64,000 nt of DNA from positions 186,001-250,000 of the forward strand of contig NZ_VITA01000003.1 in NCBI RefSeq assembly GCF_007827695.1, read 5' to 3'. The notes beneath the pieces were generated by a model that saw only the letters and a program-made list of their open reading frames with translations, was not told where the DNA came from and ran no database searches. This DNA is from Sinorhizobium medicae (GTDB lineage: Bacteria > Pseudomonadota > Alphaproteobacteria > Rhizobiales > Rhizobiaceae). Shown piece by piece: positions 42,854 to 51,559 of this stretch. Every line of letters starts with the position of its first letter. The first letter of the stretch is position 1. The translations under genes were made by a program, and so were the position numbers.

Positions 42854-42871
42854 ACGATCGAGGAATTCGAA

Positions 42872-43795
42872 ATGTCAGACCCCGGCCAGCCGACGCTGGA
42901 TCAGCTCAAGGTCCTCATTACCGTTGTCGAGACAGGCAGCTTCGCGGCCGCCTCTCGCAAATTAAATCGGGCAACATCGGTGATCAGCTACACGATCGCC
43001 AATCTCGAAGCGCAGTTGGGGGTCACGCTTTTCGACAGGCTATCGACGAAGAAACCGCAGCTGACTTTAGAGGGCCGGACGGTTCTCGCCGAGGCAAAGA
43101 GCGTCGCCCATGGAATCGATAATCTTCGAGCAAAGGTGAAAAGCATGCTCCGCGGCGTTGAGCCGGAGGTTCACCTCGCGCTCGACGTCATGCTTCCTGC
43201 CGCCCGTGTCATGGACGCGCTAAAGGCGTTTCGGAAGGAATTTCCGAGCGTCTCCCTTCGCCTCTATGTCGAAGCCTTGGGAGCGGTCACCCAGATCGTG
43301 CTCAACCGAACCGCTGCGATCGGTATTAGTGGGCCCCTCGATATCGAGATAGCCGGACTTGAACGTATCGGGGTGGGTTTTGTCAAACTCATTCCGGTGG
43401 CTTCACCCGACCATCCTTTGGCGGGCGGGTCCCATCCGCCAGGCGCAGCGCGGGGACATATCCAGCTCGTCCTGACCGACAGGTCACCCCTTACCCAGGG
43501 CCACGAGTTCGCGGTGGTCGGCAACCACACTTGGCGGCTCGCCGATCTCGGCGCCAAGCACATGCTGCTCAAGGAGGGTATAGGTTGGGGCAACATGCCG
43601 GAACCTATGGTGCGCGATGACATCGAGGCAGGCCGTCTGGTGCAGCTTGATCTTCCCGATTGCAAAGGCGGCCCCTATCGCCTTCAGGCCGTCTATCGTA
43701 CCGACACGCCTCCCGGTCCCGCCGCCCGTTTCCTGATCGACCACTTCCAGAGCCAGGATGTTGACGATCCTATTTCAGCCGGCTTTGGAGAATAG
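42872..43795 (+). CDS. LysR-family transcriptional regulator
   Basis: This 307-residue regulator has the N-terminal winged helix (TLDQLKVLITVVETGSFAAASRKLNRATSVISYTIANLE, of which the key part is GSFAAASRKLNRA, and LGVTLFDRL) and a C-terminal effector domain of the periplasmic-binding-protein type (RKEFPSVSLRLYVEALGAV, GISGPLDIE). It belongs to the large CrgA/YhjC-like group that often sits beside oxidoreductases. GAGGA lies about 7 bases before the ATG. Its divergence from the pirin operon makes that operon its most likely target. The effector is unknown. Confidence 0.93.
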   Translation: MSDPGQPTLDQLKVLITVVETGSFAAASRKLNRATSVISYTIANLEAQLGVTLFDRLSTKKPQLTLEGRTVLAEAKSVAHGIDNLRAKVKSMLRGVEPEVHLALDVMLPAARVMDALKAFRKEFPSVSLRLYVEALGAVTQIVLNRTAAIGISGPLDIEIAGLERIGVGFVKLIPVASPDHPLAGGSHPPGAARGHIQLVLTDRSPLTQGHEFAVVGNHTWRLADLGAKHMLLKEGIGWGNMPEPMVRDDIEAGRLVQLDLPDCKGGPYRLQAVYRTDTPPGPAARFLIDHFQSQDVDDPISAGFGE

Positions 43796-43910
43796 CGAGA
43801 AGGAGCCACGGTCTACCTCACGCGGCTTCGAAGACGCCTCCGACTTACATTGGAGAGTGCGTCGACGCAGCCGCGCCAGATCTCGCCGAGGGCGCCCTGG
43901 AGGGTCAGCG

Positions 43911-44912
43911 CTAAACATTGAGTTGATAGGAAATCGGAAGCCAGCGGTAGCCTCGATCCTTCCTCTCAACAAACCCGAGGGAAGGGAATGACATGTGATA
44001 GCCAACGACGGGAAGCCGATCGGTCGCAACCATGTCATAAATATGCCGCCGGGTCTCGGCGCCTGTGGTCTTGTCCATATCGAAGAAAGCATGCCACTCG
44101 GGATGCGCCAGCGATGCCACTTCATGGTGCGCGCAATCGCCCCACACGAACAGCTGCTTGCCTTGACTTTCGATGTGAAAGGCCAGGTGGCCGGGAGTAT
44201 GCCCATAGGCCTCGACGGCGCGAATGCCGGGAGCAACCTCGGCACCCGGTTTGATGAAGCTCATGCGGTCTGCCAAGGGCACGACATTTTTCGCAAAGAC
44301 AGTGGCGGACACATATTCATTGTCGCCCGGGGCCGCAGCGAGACGATCTTTGGACGACCAAAAGTCGAACTCCAGGTCTCCAATCGCATATCGCGCGTTC
44401 GGGAATAGCGGTTTCCCATTCTCCATCAGGCCACCGATATGATCCGCATGCGCATGCGTGAGGACCACGAGGTCAATCTGTTCGGGTGTGAATCCGGCTG
44501 GGCGCAACAGGTTTGCAAGCCAGCCGCCATCGGGCCGCGGCACGAAGCCGTTTGCGCCGTTGCCGGTATCGAAAAGCACGAGCTCTTTGCCGGTGTTCAC
44601 GATAGTGGGGGTAAAGCCCGGCTGAAACTTCCTTTCAGGAAGCAGGCTTTGCCGCATCAGTTGTTCGATCTCGCGCTGCGGTCGATCTTCCCCGACAATC
44701 GGCCACGGTCCATCGAGTACGGCGCCGGCATCGAGAATGTTTGTCACCTCGAAGTCACCTAGCTTGAAGCGATAGTGCGTAGGGGTTGAAGGGCCGAGTG
44801 GCATTCCGGCCGCGAGTGTCGCCGACGGGAAAAGACCGGTCACCGCCGGAGCCGTTATCAACGCAGCGCCCGAGGCGAGAACCGTTCGGCGAGTCAATTG
44901 GAATCGAAGCAT
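43911..44912 (-). CDS. Exported metallo-beta-lactamase-fold hydrolase
   Basis: This 333-residue protein has a Tat-type signal (LTRRTVLASGAAL, cleaved near TLAAG) and an MBL-fold domain. The zinc motif is LTHAHADHIGGL; further ligands are in GHTPGHLAF and WGDCAHH. It belongs to the exported quorum-quenching/glyoxalase-II-like MBL proteins, and the substrate cannot be named. GGAGG lies 7 bases before the ATG. It converges on the LysR gene and is divergent from the AraC gene at 45109. Export in folded form fits a metal-loaded enzyme. Confidence 0.9.
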   Translation of the reverse strand: MLRFQLTRRTVLASGAALITAPAVTGLFPSATLAAGMPLGPSTPTHYRFKLGDFEVTNILDAGAVLDGPWPIVGEDRPQREIEQLMRQSLLPERKFQPGFTPTIVNTGKELVLFDTGNGANGFVPRPDGGWLANLLRPAGFTPEQIDLVVLTHAHADHIGGLMENGKPLFPNARYAIGDLEFDFWSSKDRLAAAPGDNEYVSATVFAKNVVPLADRMSFIKPGAEVAPGIRAVEAYGHTPGHLAFHIESQGKQLFVWGDCAHHEVASLAHPEWHAFFDMDKTTGAETRRHIYDMVATDRLPVVGYHMSFPSLGFVERKDRGYRWLPISYQLNV

Positions 44913-45108
44913 GCGGTATCCTCCACATAGGTATTGACCCTGGTTGAGCGACCCAGACGGGCAGCAAGCCGCACTGTGCAGTCGGCAAATGCCCTTCCTG
45001 CGCGTGAAAACTGCTCCTTAAGGCCCAATTTCATTTCTGCGCGGTTCACTTACACTGCTCTCGCGGTCGGGATGGGCCTTTGCGTCGCAAGCAATCGGGA
45101 GGTTAGCC

Positions 45109-45912
45109 ATGCCCGCTTCGGACGGCTTGTATGAACGTGCTGTTGAAAAATCTGCGCTCCGCCCCTTTTGGCATCTGGACGAAGCGCGGACGTTCTTTGT
45201 CGGGCCGCTCGAACGCAACAGCCTTCATCAGCACGGTGCGCCCGTCTACCTGGCCGGGATCTACGGCAATTTCCGGTTGCGAATCCAAGGGGGTCGCTGG
45301 CTATCGTGCCGCACGGCGGTCATTCCTGCCGGGGTGCTTCACGAACTTGACATCGGCGGCTACCCCTTGGCGGTGTTTTACATCGAAGCAGACATAGGCA
45401 GCGCCGATCAGCTCGTGCCGCTATCCGGCAATAGTTGGGAAGCAGACGGCGTTCTCTTGGGACGCAGCGGCGAGTTCTCAATCATGCGCGAGCTGTGGGA
45501 GGATTGTGCCGGCGCAAGATGGGCAGGCCAAGCGCTGGAGGACTTGCTCGACTTTTCAGCGCGGCGGGCCTCCAGAGGCCAAGACCTGCGCATAGCAGCG
45601 GCAATCGATTACCTGAGAACGCACTCGGACGAACTCACCTCCGTAACGCCGCTCGCAAAGCGCGTAGGCTTGTCAGCCTCCCAGTTTCAGCGCGTGTTCA
45701 CTCGGGAGGTGGGCGTGCCTTTTCGCCGCTACCGCGCCTGGAACCGGATGCGCGTGGCCATCGGTGAGATCGTGAACGGCAGCAATTTTACGACAGCAGC
45801 CCATGCAGCAGGATTTTCGGACCAAGCGCACTTCAACAATGATTTCCGCCGCACCTTTGGCGCAGCGCCGTCGTTGAGTCTCCTGGACCTGAGAAAGCTC
45901 CCGTCCCGTTGA
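45109..45912 (+). CDS. AraC-family transcriptional regulator
   Basis: This 267-residue regulator has an N-terminal cupin-like part (HLDEARTFFVGPLERNSLHQHG, whose key part is NSLHQHGAPVYLAG) and a C-terminal AraC domain. The first helix-turn-helix is VTPLAKRVGLSASQFQRVF and the second FTTAAHAAGFSDQAHFNNDFRRTFG, shortened to AAHAAGFSDQAHFNNDF. GGGAGG lies 7 bases before the ATG. It is divergent from the exported MBL-fold gene, 196 bp away, which is a likely target. The effector is unknown. Confidence 0.9.
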   Translation: MPASDGLYERAVEKSALRPFWHLDEARTFFVGPLERNSLHQHGAPVYLAGIYGNFRLRIQGGRWLSCRTAVIPAGVLHELDIGGYPLAVFYIEADIGSADQLVPLSGNSWEADGVLLGRSGEFSIMRELWEDCAGARWAGQALEDLLDFSARRASRGQDLRIAAAIDYLRTHSDELTSVTPLAKRVGLSASQFQRVFTREVGVPFRRYRAWNRMRVAIGEIVNGSNFTTAAHAAGFSDQAHFNNDFRRTFGAAPSLSLLDLRKLPSR

Positions 45913-46081
45913 ATGTGACGGCGACTTGCGGGGAACGATTGAAGTCGCCCAGAGCGTGCTCCGGCGACCTTGGGCGTCCGTTTTCGTAGTCACAATGTGG
46001 TGCTACCGTCGCGGCAAACCGGTGGGTGGCGGCGTTTGGGGGCCAGCAGACCATCGGTGGCGTCCGCGGCTTAGTCATTCG

Positions 46082-47515
46082 TCATTCAGTCAGCGCGTTT
46101 TTGTAGATGATGCCGTCTTTCATGATGATCTTGAAGCTTTTGGCAGGATCAGCCACCAGGTCGATGTTCTCTAGCGGATTGCCTTCGACGAGCAGGAGGT
46201 CCGCGAGAGCGCCTTCCTCGACAACGCCCAGCTTTCCCGGGTAGGGGTTGCGCTGGCCCGACAGCGCCAGCAGTTCGGCATTGGTCCCGGTCGCCATAAC
46301 GAGCGCCTCGGCAGGCGTGTACCAACGCACGAGCGAGGCCAGTATTGCTCCCTGCTGCTTCGCCAGCGCGCGGGAGAACAGAACATCCGTGCCCCACGCG
46401 GTCTTAATCTTGTACTTCTTTGCGAGTTCGTATGTTCTGCCGATGCCTGGCCAAACCTCATCTGCCTTGGCGCGCTCGACCGAACCCTCCCGGAGGCCGG
46501 TCCTCATCAATTCGGGAAGCGGCTGCAAGCTCAGCCAAACGTCCTTTTCAGCAATCAGCCTGGCGGTGGCTTCATCCATGAGGAAGCCGTGCTCGATGCA
46601 CTTCACACCAGCCGCGATCGCTTTCCGAATCGCGTCAGAGGTGAAGGCATGCGCGGCAACGTAGGTGCCCCAATTCTCGGCGATCTCAACGGCGGCCCGC
46701 AATTCTGGCTCGGTGAAGGTGGTGACGTCGAGCGGGCTGAAGGGTGAAGACACCCCGCCGCCGGCGGTTAGCTTGATCAGAACGGCTCCCTGCATGAACT
46801 GTTCGCGGACGCGCATTCGCACCTCGTCCGGGCTGTCGACGACCATTGCACCCCCGACCGTCTCCATAGGGGTGAGCGGACCGCCGGTTCTCCGCGGCAG
46901 GTCGGTGAACTGGCGGAAATCGCCATGTCCGCTGGTAACTGTGATCATGGCACCGGAGGTATAGATACGCGGTCCGGGGATGATGCCCCGATCGATCGCA
47001 CGCTTGAGGCCGAAGGCTGGTCCGCCCACATCACGCACAGTGGTGAAGCCGCGCATCAGGGTATCCGTCGCCTCCTCGCCGGCCAGGATACTGGCGAAGC
47101 TGAGATCGCCCATTGCCTCCGCCGGACTGGACGCGGCCAACATGGCATGCCAGTGCGCATCGATCAGGCCCGGCATCAGCGTTCGCCCGTCGCCGGCAAT
47201 TCGCTCAGCGCCTTCGGCTTGAATCGGGCTTGTCGAAATCGCCGCGATTATATTGCCCTTGACCAGAACATTCGACGGCGCCGAAAGAACAGCACCCTTT
47301 CCGTCAAAGATGCGGACATTCTCGAACAGCACGTCATCGGCGCTGGCCGTGGCGCAAAGTCCGAGCACGAGAGCCGCGGCAAGCATTTCTCTGCCAGAGT
47401 GAAGCACAGTGAAAAGGGGACGCGCAAGAAAGGACAACGCTGCGGCGCAGGACACGGCATGCGCCACAACTTTGCTCTTCGAGAGCTTTTGCGGTTCAAC
47501 GAATTTTTGGCACAT
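46082..47515 (-). CDS. Exported amidohydrolase family protein
   Basis: This protein (477 residues from the start chosen) has a hydrophobic N-terminal segment ending LCATASA before DDVLFENVRIFDGKG, so it is probably exported. The metal-dependent amidohydrolase motifs are LIDAHWHAM, VAAHAFTSDA, CIEHGFLMDE and AWGTDVLF, in the right order and spacing. The sequence resembles the imidazolonepropionase-like and Xaa-Pro dipeptidase-like exported members. The start is uncertain: an ATG at 47386 would give a short signal peptide of about 16 residues, and no start has a clear ribosome site. The substrate is unknown. Confidence 0.82.
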   Translation of the reverse strand: MCQKFVEPQKLSKSKVVAHAVSCAAALSFLARPLFTVLHSGREMLAAALVLGLCATASADDVLFENVRIFDGKGAVLSAPSNVLVKGNIIAAISTSPIQAEGAERIAGDGRTLMPGLIDAHWHAMLAASSPAEAMGDLSFASILAGEEATDTLMRGFTTVRDVGGPAFGLKRAIDRGIIPGPRIYTSGAMITVTSGHGDFRQFTDLPRRTGGPLTPMETVGGAMVVDSPDEVRMRVREQFMQGAVLIKLTAGGGVSSPFSPLDVTTFTEPELRAAVEIAENWGTYVAAHAFTSDAIRKAIAAGVKCIEHGFLMDEATARLIAEKDVWLSLQPLPELMRTGLREGSVERAKADEVWPGIGRTYELAKKYKIKTAWGTDVLFSRALAKQQGAILASLVRWYTPAEALVMATGTNAELLALSGQRNPYPGKLGVVEEGALADLLLVEGNPLENIDLVADPAKSFKIIMKDGIIYKNALTE

Positions 47516-47706
47516 GACGGTTATCCCGCTTTGGGAGGAGACATGCTCACTGCGCAAGGGCAAGTTAGGGCTTAGCCGGCATCAAGAAGCAGTCCAGACT
47601 GGTCCTTCGGAAGTAAAGGTCGCCTTGAAGGGCTGATCGCGACGGAACCCGGGCCAGCGGTGCAGCGTTTACCGCCGCTGGGGGCGGAAAATCATGCCGC
47701 GTTGCA

Positions 47707-47985
47707 TTAGCAACGCGCAATGATGATCGTGCCATCCGGTTGCCTATATCTGCAGTTTCCACGGTTTTGAGGCGAAGTGGTAGCGGTTCCGACAGCTGCA
47801 CCGACAAGCGCTCCGCCTGCGGCCCCGGCGACCGTGCTCGTAGTGTTTCCGCCGATCAATTGGCCTGCCACGGCTCCCGTTCCGGCACCCACCAACGCGC
47901 CGCTCAATCCGCGTTGGTTCTGCTGGGTGGCGCAGCCCGCAACAAGCATCGTCGTGAATGCGGCAAAAAAGACTCTCCAGGACAT
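47707..47985 (-). CDS. Glycine-zipper lipoprotein, 92 aa
   Basis: The product has a lipoprotein signal (WRVFFAAFTTMLVAGC) and a glycine-zipper core, LVGAGTGAVAGQLIGGNT followed by AGAAGGALVGAAVGT, of the kind found in outer-membrane 17-kDa-antigen-like proteins. The C-terminus holds NCRYRQPDGTIIIARC with two cysteines. The start at 47985 has TTGGAG about 8 bases upstream; the TTG four codons earlier falls within that site. It is a single gene with no partner evident. Such proteins are membrane-associated and of unsettled function. Confidence 0.8.
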   Translation of the reverse strand: MSWRVFFAAFTTMLVAGCATQQNQRGLSGALVGAGTGAVAGQLIGGNTTSTVAGAAGGALVGAAVGTATTSPQNRGNCRYRQPDGTIIIARC

Positions 47986-48459
47986 GGCATGCTCCAATGC
48001 TGGAATAGCGGGAATTGCTAATATGGGCGCGGATTTCCTTCGTCTCTCAGAGAGCTGCCGCTTCGGTGCTACCTCCGTGCCCTCGCATTTCCACCACCCG
48101 TCCGTCCCGCTCAGGTGATCGACGCCCTTGTTGAGACTTGCTCCCTGCTAGATCTGACATCAACCGACTGAGCGGATGCGGGGACCTGCGCACCGCATCC
48201 TCCACCAATTGCCGACGGATGTATCATTCCCCGAGGCTTATACTTGTCAAGAAAGAGGAGGACCTGCTGCCTGAATTGGGGATGGAGCGTCAAGGTTGTG
48301 GATTCCGGGCTCATGACCGTGCGGGTGACGGACTAGTGAGAGAACTGGAGTCGCGGGATCTTTCGCCGGGATTGAAGACTCTCCTCAATCCCAACGGCCG
48401 AGGCTTCCGTGGCCTCTCCGCTTCGTGGAGCTACTCGTGGAGAACGAGTTCTGCTGCCT
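47986..48459. other. 474-bp gap between glycine-zipper and AI-2E genes
   Basis: No gene is supported. A plus-strand frame from 48138 is arginine- and serine-rich and has no ribosome site, so it is read as chance. An imperfect GAGGC/GCCTC hairpin near 48400-48420 may end the AI-2E transcript (minus strand). The promoter of the lipoprotein gene should lie just above 47990. Confidence 0.4.
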
Positions 48460-49488
48460 TCATGCGCCATCCATTATCGTCTCTTTCCCCAGCAGTTCCG
48501 CAAGCCACCGCGTAGAGGCGAACTGGGCGCAGAATGAAAGGACGGCGATGGTTATCGGAACGCCGATAAACGCGCCGAATATTCCCCACAGGAAGGTCCA
48601 GAGAAAAACGGAGAAGAGGACGAGCGACGGAGATATGCCGAGTGTGTTACCAGCCACTCTGGGCTCGATGTAGCTCCCTATTATGAATTGGGCGGTACTC
48701 AAGCAGGCGAAGACGATCAGGGCCGACTGAGGCGACTGGAATTGAGCCAGGGCGTAACAGGTCGGCAGGATCGTCGCGAATGCCGGGCCGATGAACGGGA
48801 TATAGTTCAAGGTGAACGCGACGATTCCCCATTCGGCAGCGAACCGCAGTCCGAAGGCCGTGGCAAGCGCCCAGACGGCAATTCCGGTCGCCGCGCTCAT
48901 GATCGTCCTGATGAGAAGATATCGTCGGATACGCGAGGCCGCGAGTTCGAAGCCGCTGATGATGCGAGCCGCGTTGTCGTCCGTGAGCCTGCGGATTCTG
49001 GCACCCAGGTCCGACACTTCCAAAAGCCCGAGAATGACATAGAGGAGAACCACGAGCCAGAACGAGACCATGGTGTTCAGCCGAGCAGAGATCCCCTGCA
49101 GGGCGCGCAACAGGAGCCGGGAGTCGAGGTTGTCCGCCCAGAACCCGGCGAGAGCTATTCCGTGCCCCCCTAGCCACTCCGCAAGGCGATTGTAAAGCAG
49201 CTGAAACTGACCGGCATCCATTGCCAGCGACCGCCCGATCCGGCCGAAGCTCAACGTCACGACGGACATGAACACGACAAAGGTCCCGAACAGCAGCGCC
49301 GCGACGATGGCCAATGCGAATACCCTGTGCAGGCGTGCCTCTAGCCGACTTTGAATTGGCCACAGCACCGCAATGATAAACAGCGCGCATGCGACAGGTG
49401 CGAGAACGACACCGGAGAAATACACGGCCGCCACCGTGGCGATTACAGTCAGGATGCCCGGTACGACCACCCTACCGCGTTCGGTCAT
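48460..49488 (-). CDS. AI-2E (PerM) family membrane transporter
   Basis: This 342-residue protein has about seven to eight membrane segments with a large soluble loop in the middle. Family features include FVVFMSVVTLSFGRIGRSL, LVVLLYVILGLLEVSDLGARI, shortened to LLYVILGLLEVSD, and the C-terminal NYIPFIGPAFATILP with PRVAGNTLGISPSLVLF. Members include an AI-2 exporter (TqsA) and Na+/H+ antiporters, so the substrate is open. The start at 49488 has GGGAGG 6 bases upstream; the longer frame to 49617 adds a cysteine- and arginine-rich stretch without support. Confidence 0.88.
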   Translation of the reverse strand: MTERGRVVVPGILTVIATVAAVYFSGVVLAPVACALFIIAVLWPIQSRLEARLHRVFALAIVAALLFGTFVVFMSVVTLSFGRIGRSLAMDAGQFQLLYNRLAEWLGGHGIALAGFWADNLDSRLLLRALQGISARLNTMVSFWLVVLLYVILGLLEVSDLGARIRRLTDDNAARIISGFELAASRIRRYLLIRTIMSAATGIAVWALATAFGLRFAAEWGIVAFTLNYIPFIGPAFATILPTCYALAQFQSPQSALIVFACLSTAQFIIGSYIEPRVAGNTLGISPSLVLFSVFLWTFLWGIFGAFIGVPITIAVLSFCAQFASTRWLAELLGKETIMDGA

Positions 49489-49635
49489 CGTGCACCTCCC
49501 AGGGTTGTCGGCAGCATTTGGCAGCTCCGGGACATAGCTTGATTGCATTCCGCTTTTCCCCACGGGGACGGCTAATGCTGTTGTTTTCAAGCAATTCCGG
49601 ACGCAGATTCGTCGCACGCTCTCGCGGGAATTGCT

Positions 49636-51474
49636 CTAGAAGCGCCATATCAGGGGAACGACGAATACCGAGACGACGAAGAACCACATCAGTAGAGGTA
49701 GGCCGAGCTTCCAATAATCGCTGAACGCATAGCCTCCGGGACCCATGACCATCAGGTTCGTCGGTGTTGCGATCGGCGTCAGGAATGCTGCCGCCGCCGC
49801 AACGGACGTGCTCATGAGAACCGGGCGAGGGGATACCCCCATGGTCGTCGCTGCGGCTACCCCAATAGGAATGATAATGAGGGCCGTCGCCGTATTGCTG
49901 ATCAGTTGGCCCAGAACGGCGGTCATGACGAAGAGGCCCGCCAGAAGAGCGACAGGCCCGGCATCGCCGACGAGATCGACGAGCTGCTCGGCCATGAGCT
50001 TTGCCGCGCCCGTCTCCACCATCGCTGTGGAGAGCGGCATCATTGCCCCAACCAGGATCACGGTCGTCCATCCGATCGCCCGATACGTTTGCTCGACCGT
50101 CATGATCCCGGCGAGGATCATCGCGCCGGCAGCAAGAAGGCCGGCAACGGCTGGAGGCACTATTCCGGTTGCGAGCAGGAGCACCATTGCGATCAGGACG
50201 ACGATGGCTTGCCATGCCCCCGGACCCATGGGAACCGCCTGACGCCGAACGAGTTCCGGCGAGCTCACGACCAGGACATCCGGGTCGTCAAGGTGAACAT
50301 CCAGTGCTTTCCAGGTGCCTTGCAGCAGCATCGTGTCTCCGGCCTGCAAAGTCGTTCCGCCCGAGCGTCCGCCTCCACCCTCGGCGTCGCCGATCTGGTT
50401 TCCGCCTCTTTGAACGGCGAGAACGATGAGATCACCGCTTTCTGTGACCATGCCGGGAAAGACCTTTCTTCCGATAAGGCCCGAGCGGGGCGGAATGACC
50501 ACCTCCGCAAGGCCCGATCTGCGATTGAAGAGCATATCCTCCCCGCTGGACGATCCGGTCTTCTCCCGGAAGGCGAGATGCGTGTCGGCGGCAAGACGCG
50601 CCACGGCATCGTTGTCGCCCCGCACCAAGACGTAGTCGCCTTCCGCGATGGCAGCTCTATGCAGCGGCCCGCCCGTTTCGCCGTCCTGCACGGCAACGAG
50701 TTGAAGGTTGGCGGTCCCGGAGAGATCGATAGACGAAGCCGGCGCGCCAACATAGGCAGAGGTCGCCCGCACCCGCATCTGATGAATGCCGCTCTCCAGC
50801 CCATATTGCTCGACAAGCGTCTTGGCGTGTCGGCTGAAGTCGGCAGGCATTGCGGCCCCGTTTCGTTCCGGAAGCAGATGGCGGCCAAAGAGGATGATTA
50901 TCGCCACTGTTCCGGCAAGCAGAGGAAGACCGACAAGGCCGAATTCGAAAAAGCCGAACGCACCCACGCCCGCGTCGTAGCCGGCGTCCGACACCAGTAC
51001 GTTCACGGGGGAACCGGTGAGGGCGAGCTTTGATCCAGCGTGTGCGGCGAACACCAGAGGCATGAGAAGCTGCGATGAAAACCGCTTCAGCCTGACGGCG
51101 ATCACCACCACCACGGGCAGCAGTGCTGCAACGGCGCCGTTGACGCTGATGAGCGCGGTGAGGAGCGCTACCAAGCCCATGGTCAGCACCAGCAGCCGGG
51201 TCCTGCTTTCCTTGCCTGCTCCGCGTATCAGGAGCTGTCCCGCCCAGGCGGTCACCCCCGTTATCTCGAGACCTGCGCTGATCACGAAAAGCGAAGCGAT
51301 GAAGATGACGGCGGGATCACCAAACCCTCCGAGCGCCTGCTCGATCGTCAATACGCCGCTCGCCCAGAGCGCCAGGGCGGTCATCATCGCGACCAAAACC
51401 ACCGGCAGCTTGTTCGACACGAACAGAATGACGGTCAGAGCGACAATTGCGGCAATATAGGCGATCGGGCTCAC
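49636..51474 (-). CDS. SLC13-family permease with two RCK_C (TrkA-C) domains
   Basis: This 612-residue membrane protein has about five N-terminal membrane segments. A cytoplasmic insert follows with two TrkA-C-like domains (about 205-300 and 310-395; VRATSAYVGAPASSIDL, and VVIPPRSGLIGRKVFPGMV). The C-terminal part has about six more membrane segments. The SLC13 transport signatures are SVNGAVAALLPVVVVIA and the later QLISNTATALIIIPIG. This design is found in sodium-coupled dicarboxylate or sulfate transporters. The start is a GTG with AAGGAG 8 bases upstream. The substrate is unknown. Confidence 0.88.
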   Translation of the reverse strand: MSPIAYIAAIVALTVILFVSNKLPVVLVAMMTALALWASGVLTIEQALGGFGDPAVIFIASLFVISAGLEITGVTAWAGQLLIRGAGKESRTRLLVLTMGLVALLTALISVNGAVAALLPVVVVIAVRLKRFSSQLLMPLVFAAHAGSKLALTGSPVNVLVSDAGYDAGVGAFGFFEFGLVGLPLLAGTVAIIILFGRHLLPERNGAAMPADFSRHAKTLVEQYGLESGIHQMRVRATSAYVGAPASSIDLSGTANLQLVAVQDGETGGPLHRAAIAEGDYVLVRGDNDAVARLAADTHLAFREKTGSSSGEDMLFNRRSGLAEVVIPPRSGLIGRKVFPGMVTESGDLIVLAVQRGGNQIGDAEGGGGRSGGTTLQAGDTMLLQGTWKALDVHLDDPDVLVVSSPELVRRQAVPMGPGAWQAIVVLIAMVLLLATGIVPPAVAGLLAAGAMILAGIMTVEQTYRAIGWTTVILVGAMMPLSTAMVETGAAKLMAEQLVDLVGDAGPVALLAGLFVMTAVLGQLISNTATALIIIPIGVAAATTMGVSPRPVLMSTSVAAAAAFLTPIATPTNLMVMGPGGYAFSDYWKLGLPLLMWFFVVSVFVVPLIWRF

Positions 51475-51559
51475 TGAATGGGCTCCTTGACACCGCTCCG
51501 CTAAGGGATCCGGCTGCTAATTTGGCTTGTGCAATTTCCTTGCCGCAAAATGGATCCGG

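Noticed and set aside
48138-48515. Plus-strand frame of 125 codons
   Set aside because: No ribosome site, low-complexity arginine/serine composition, and it overlaps the AI-2E-family gene in antisense.
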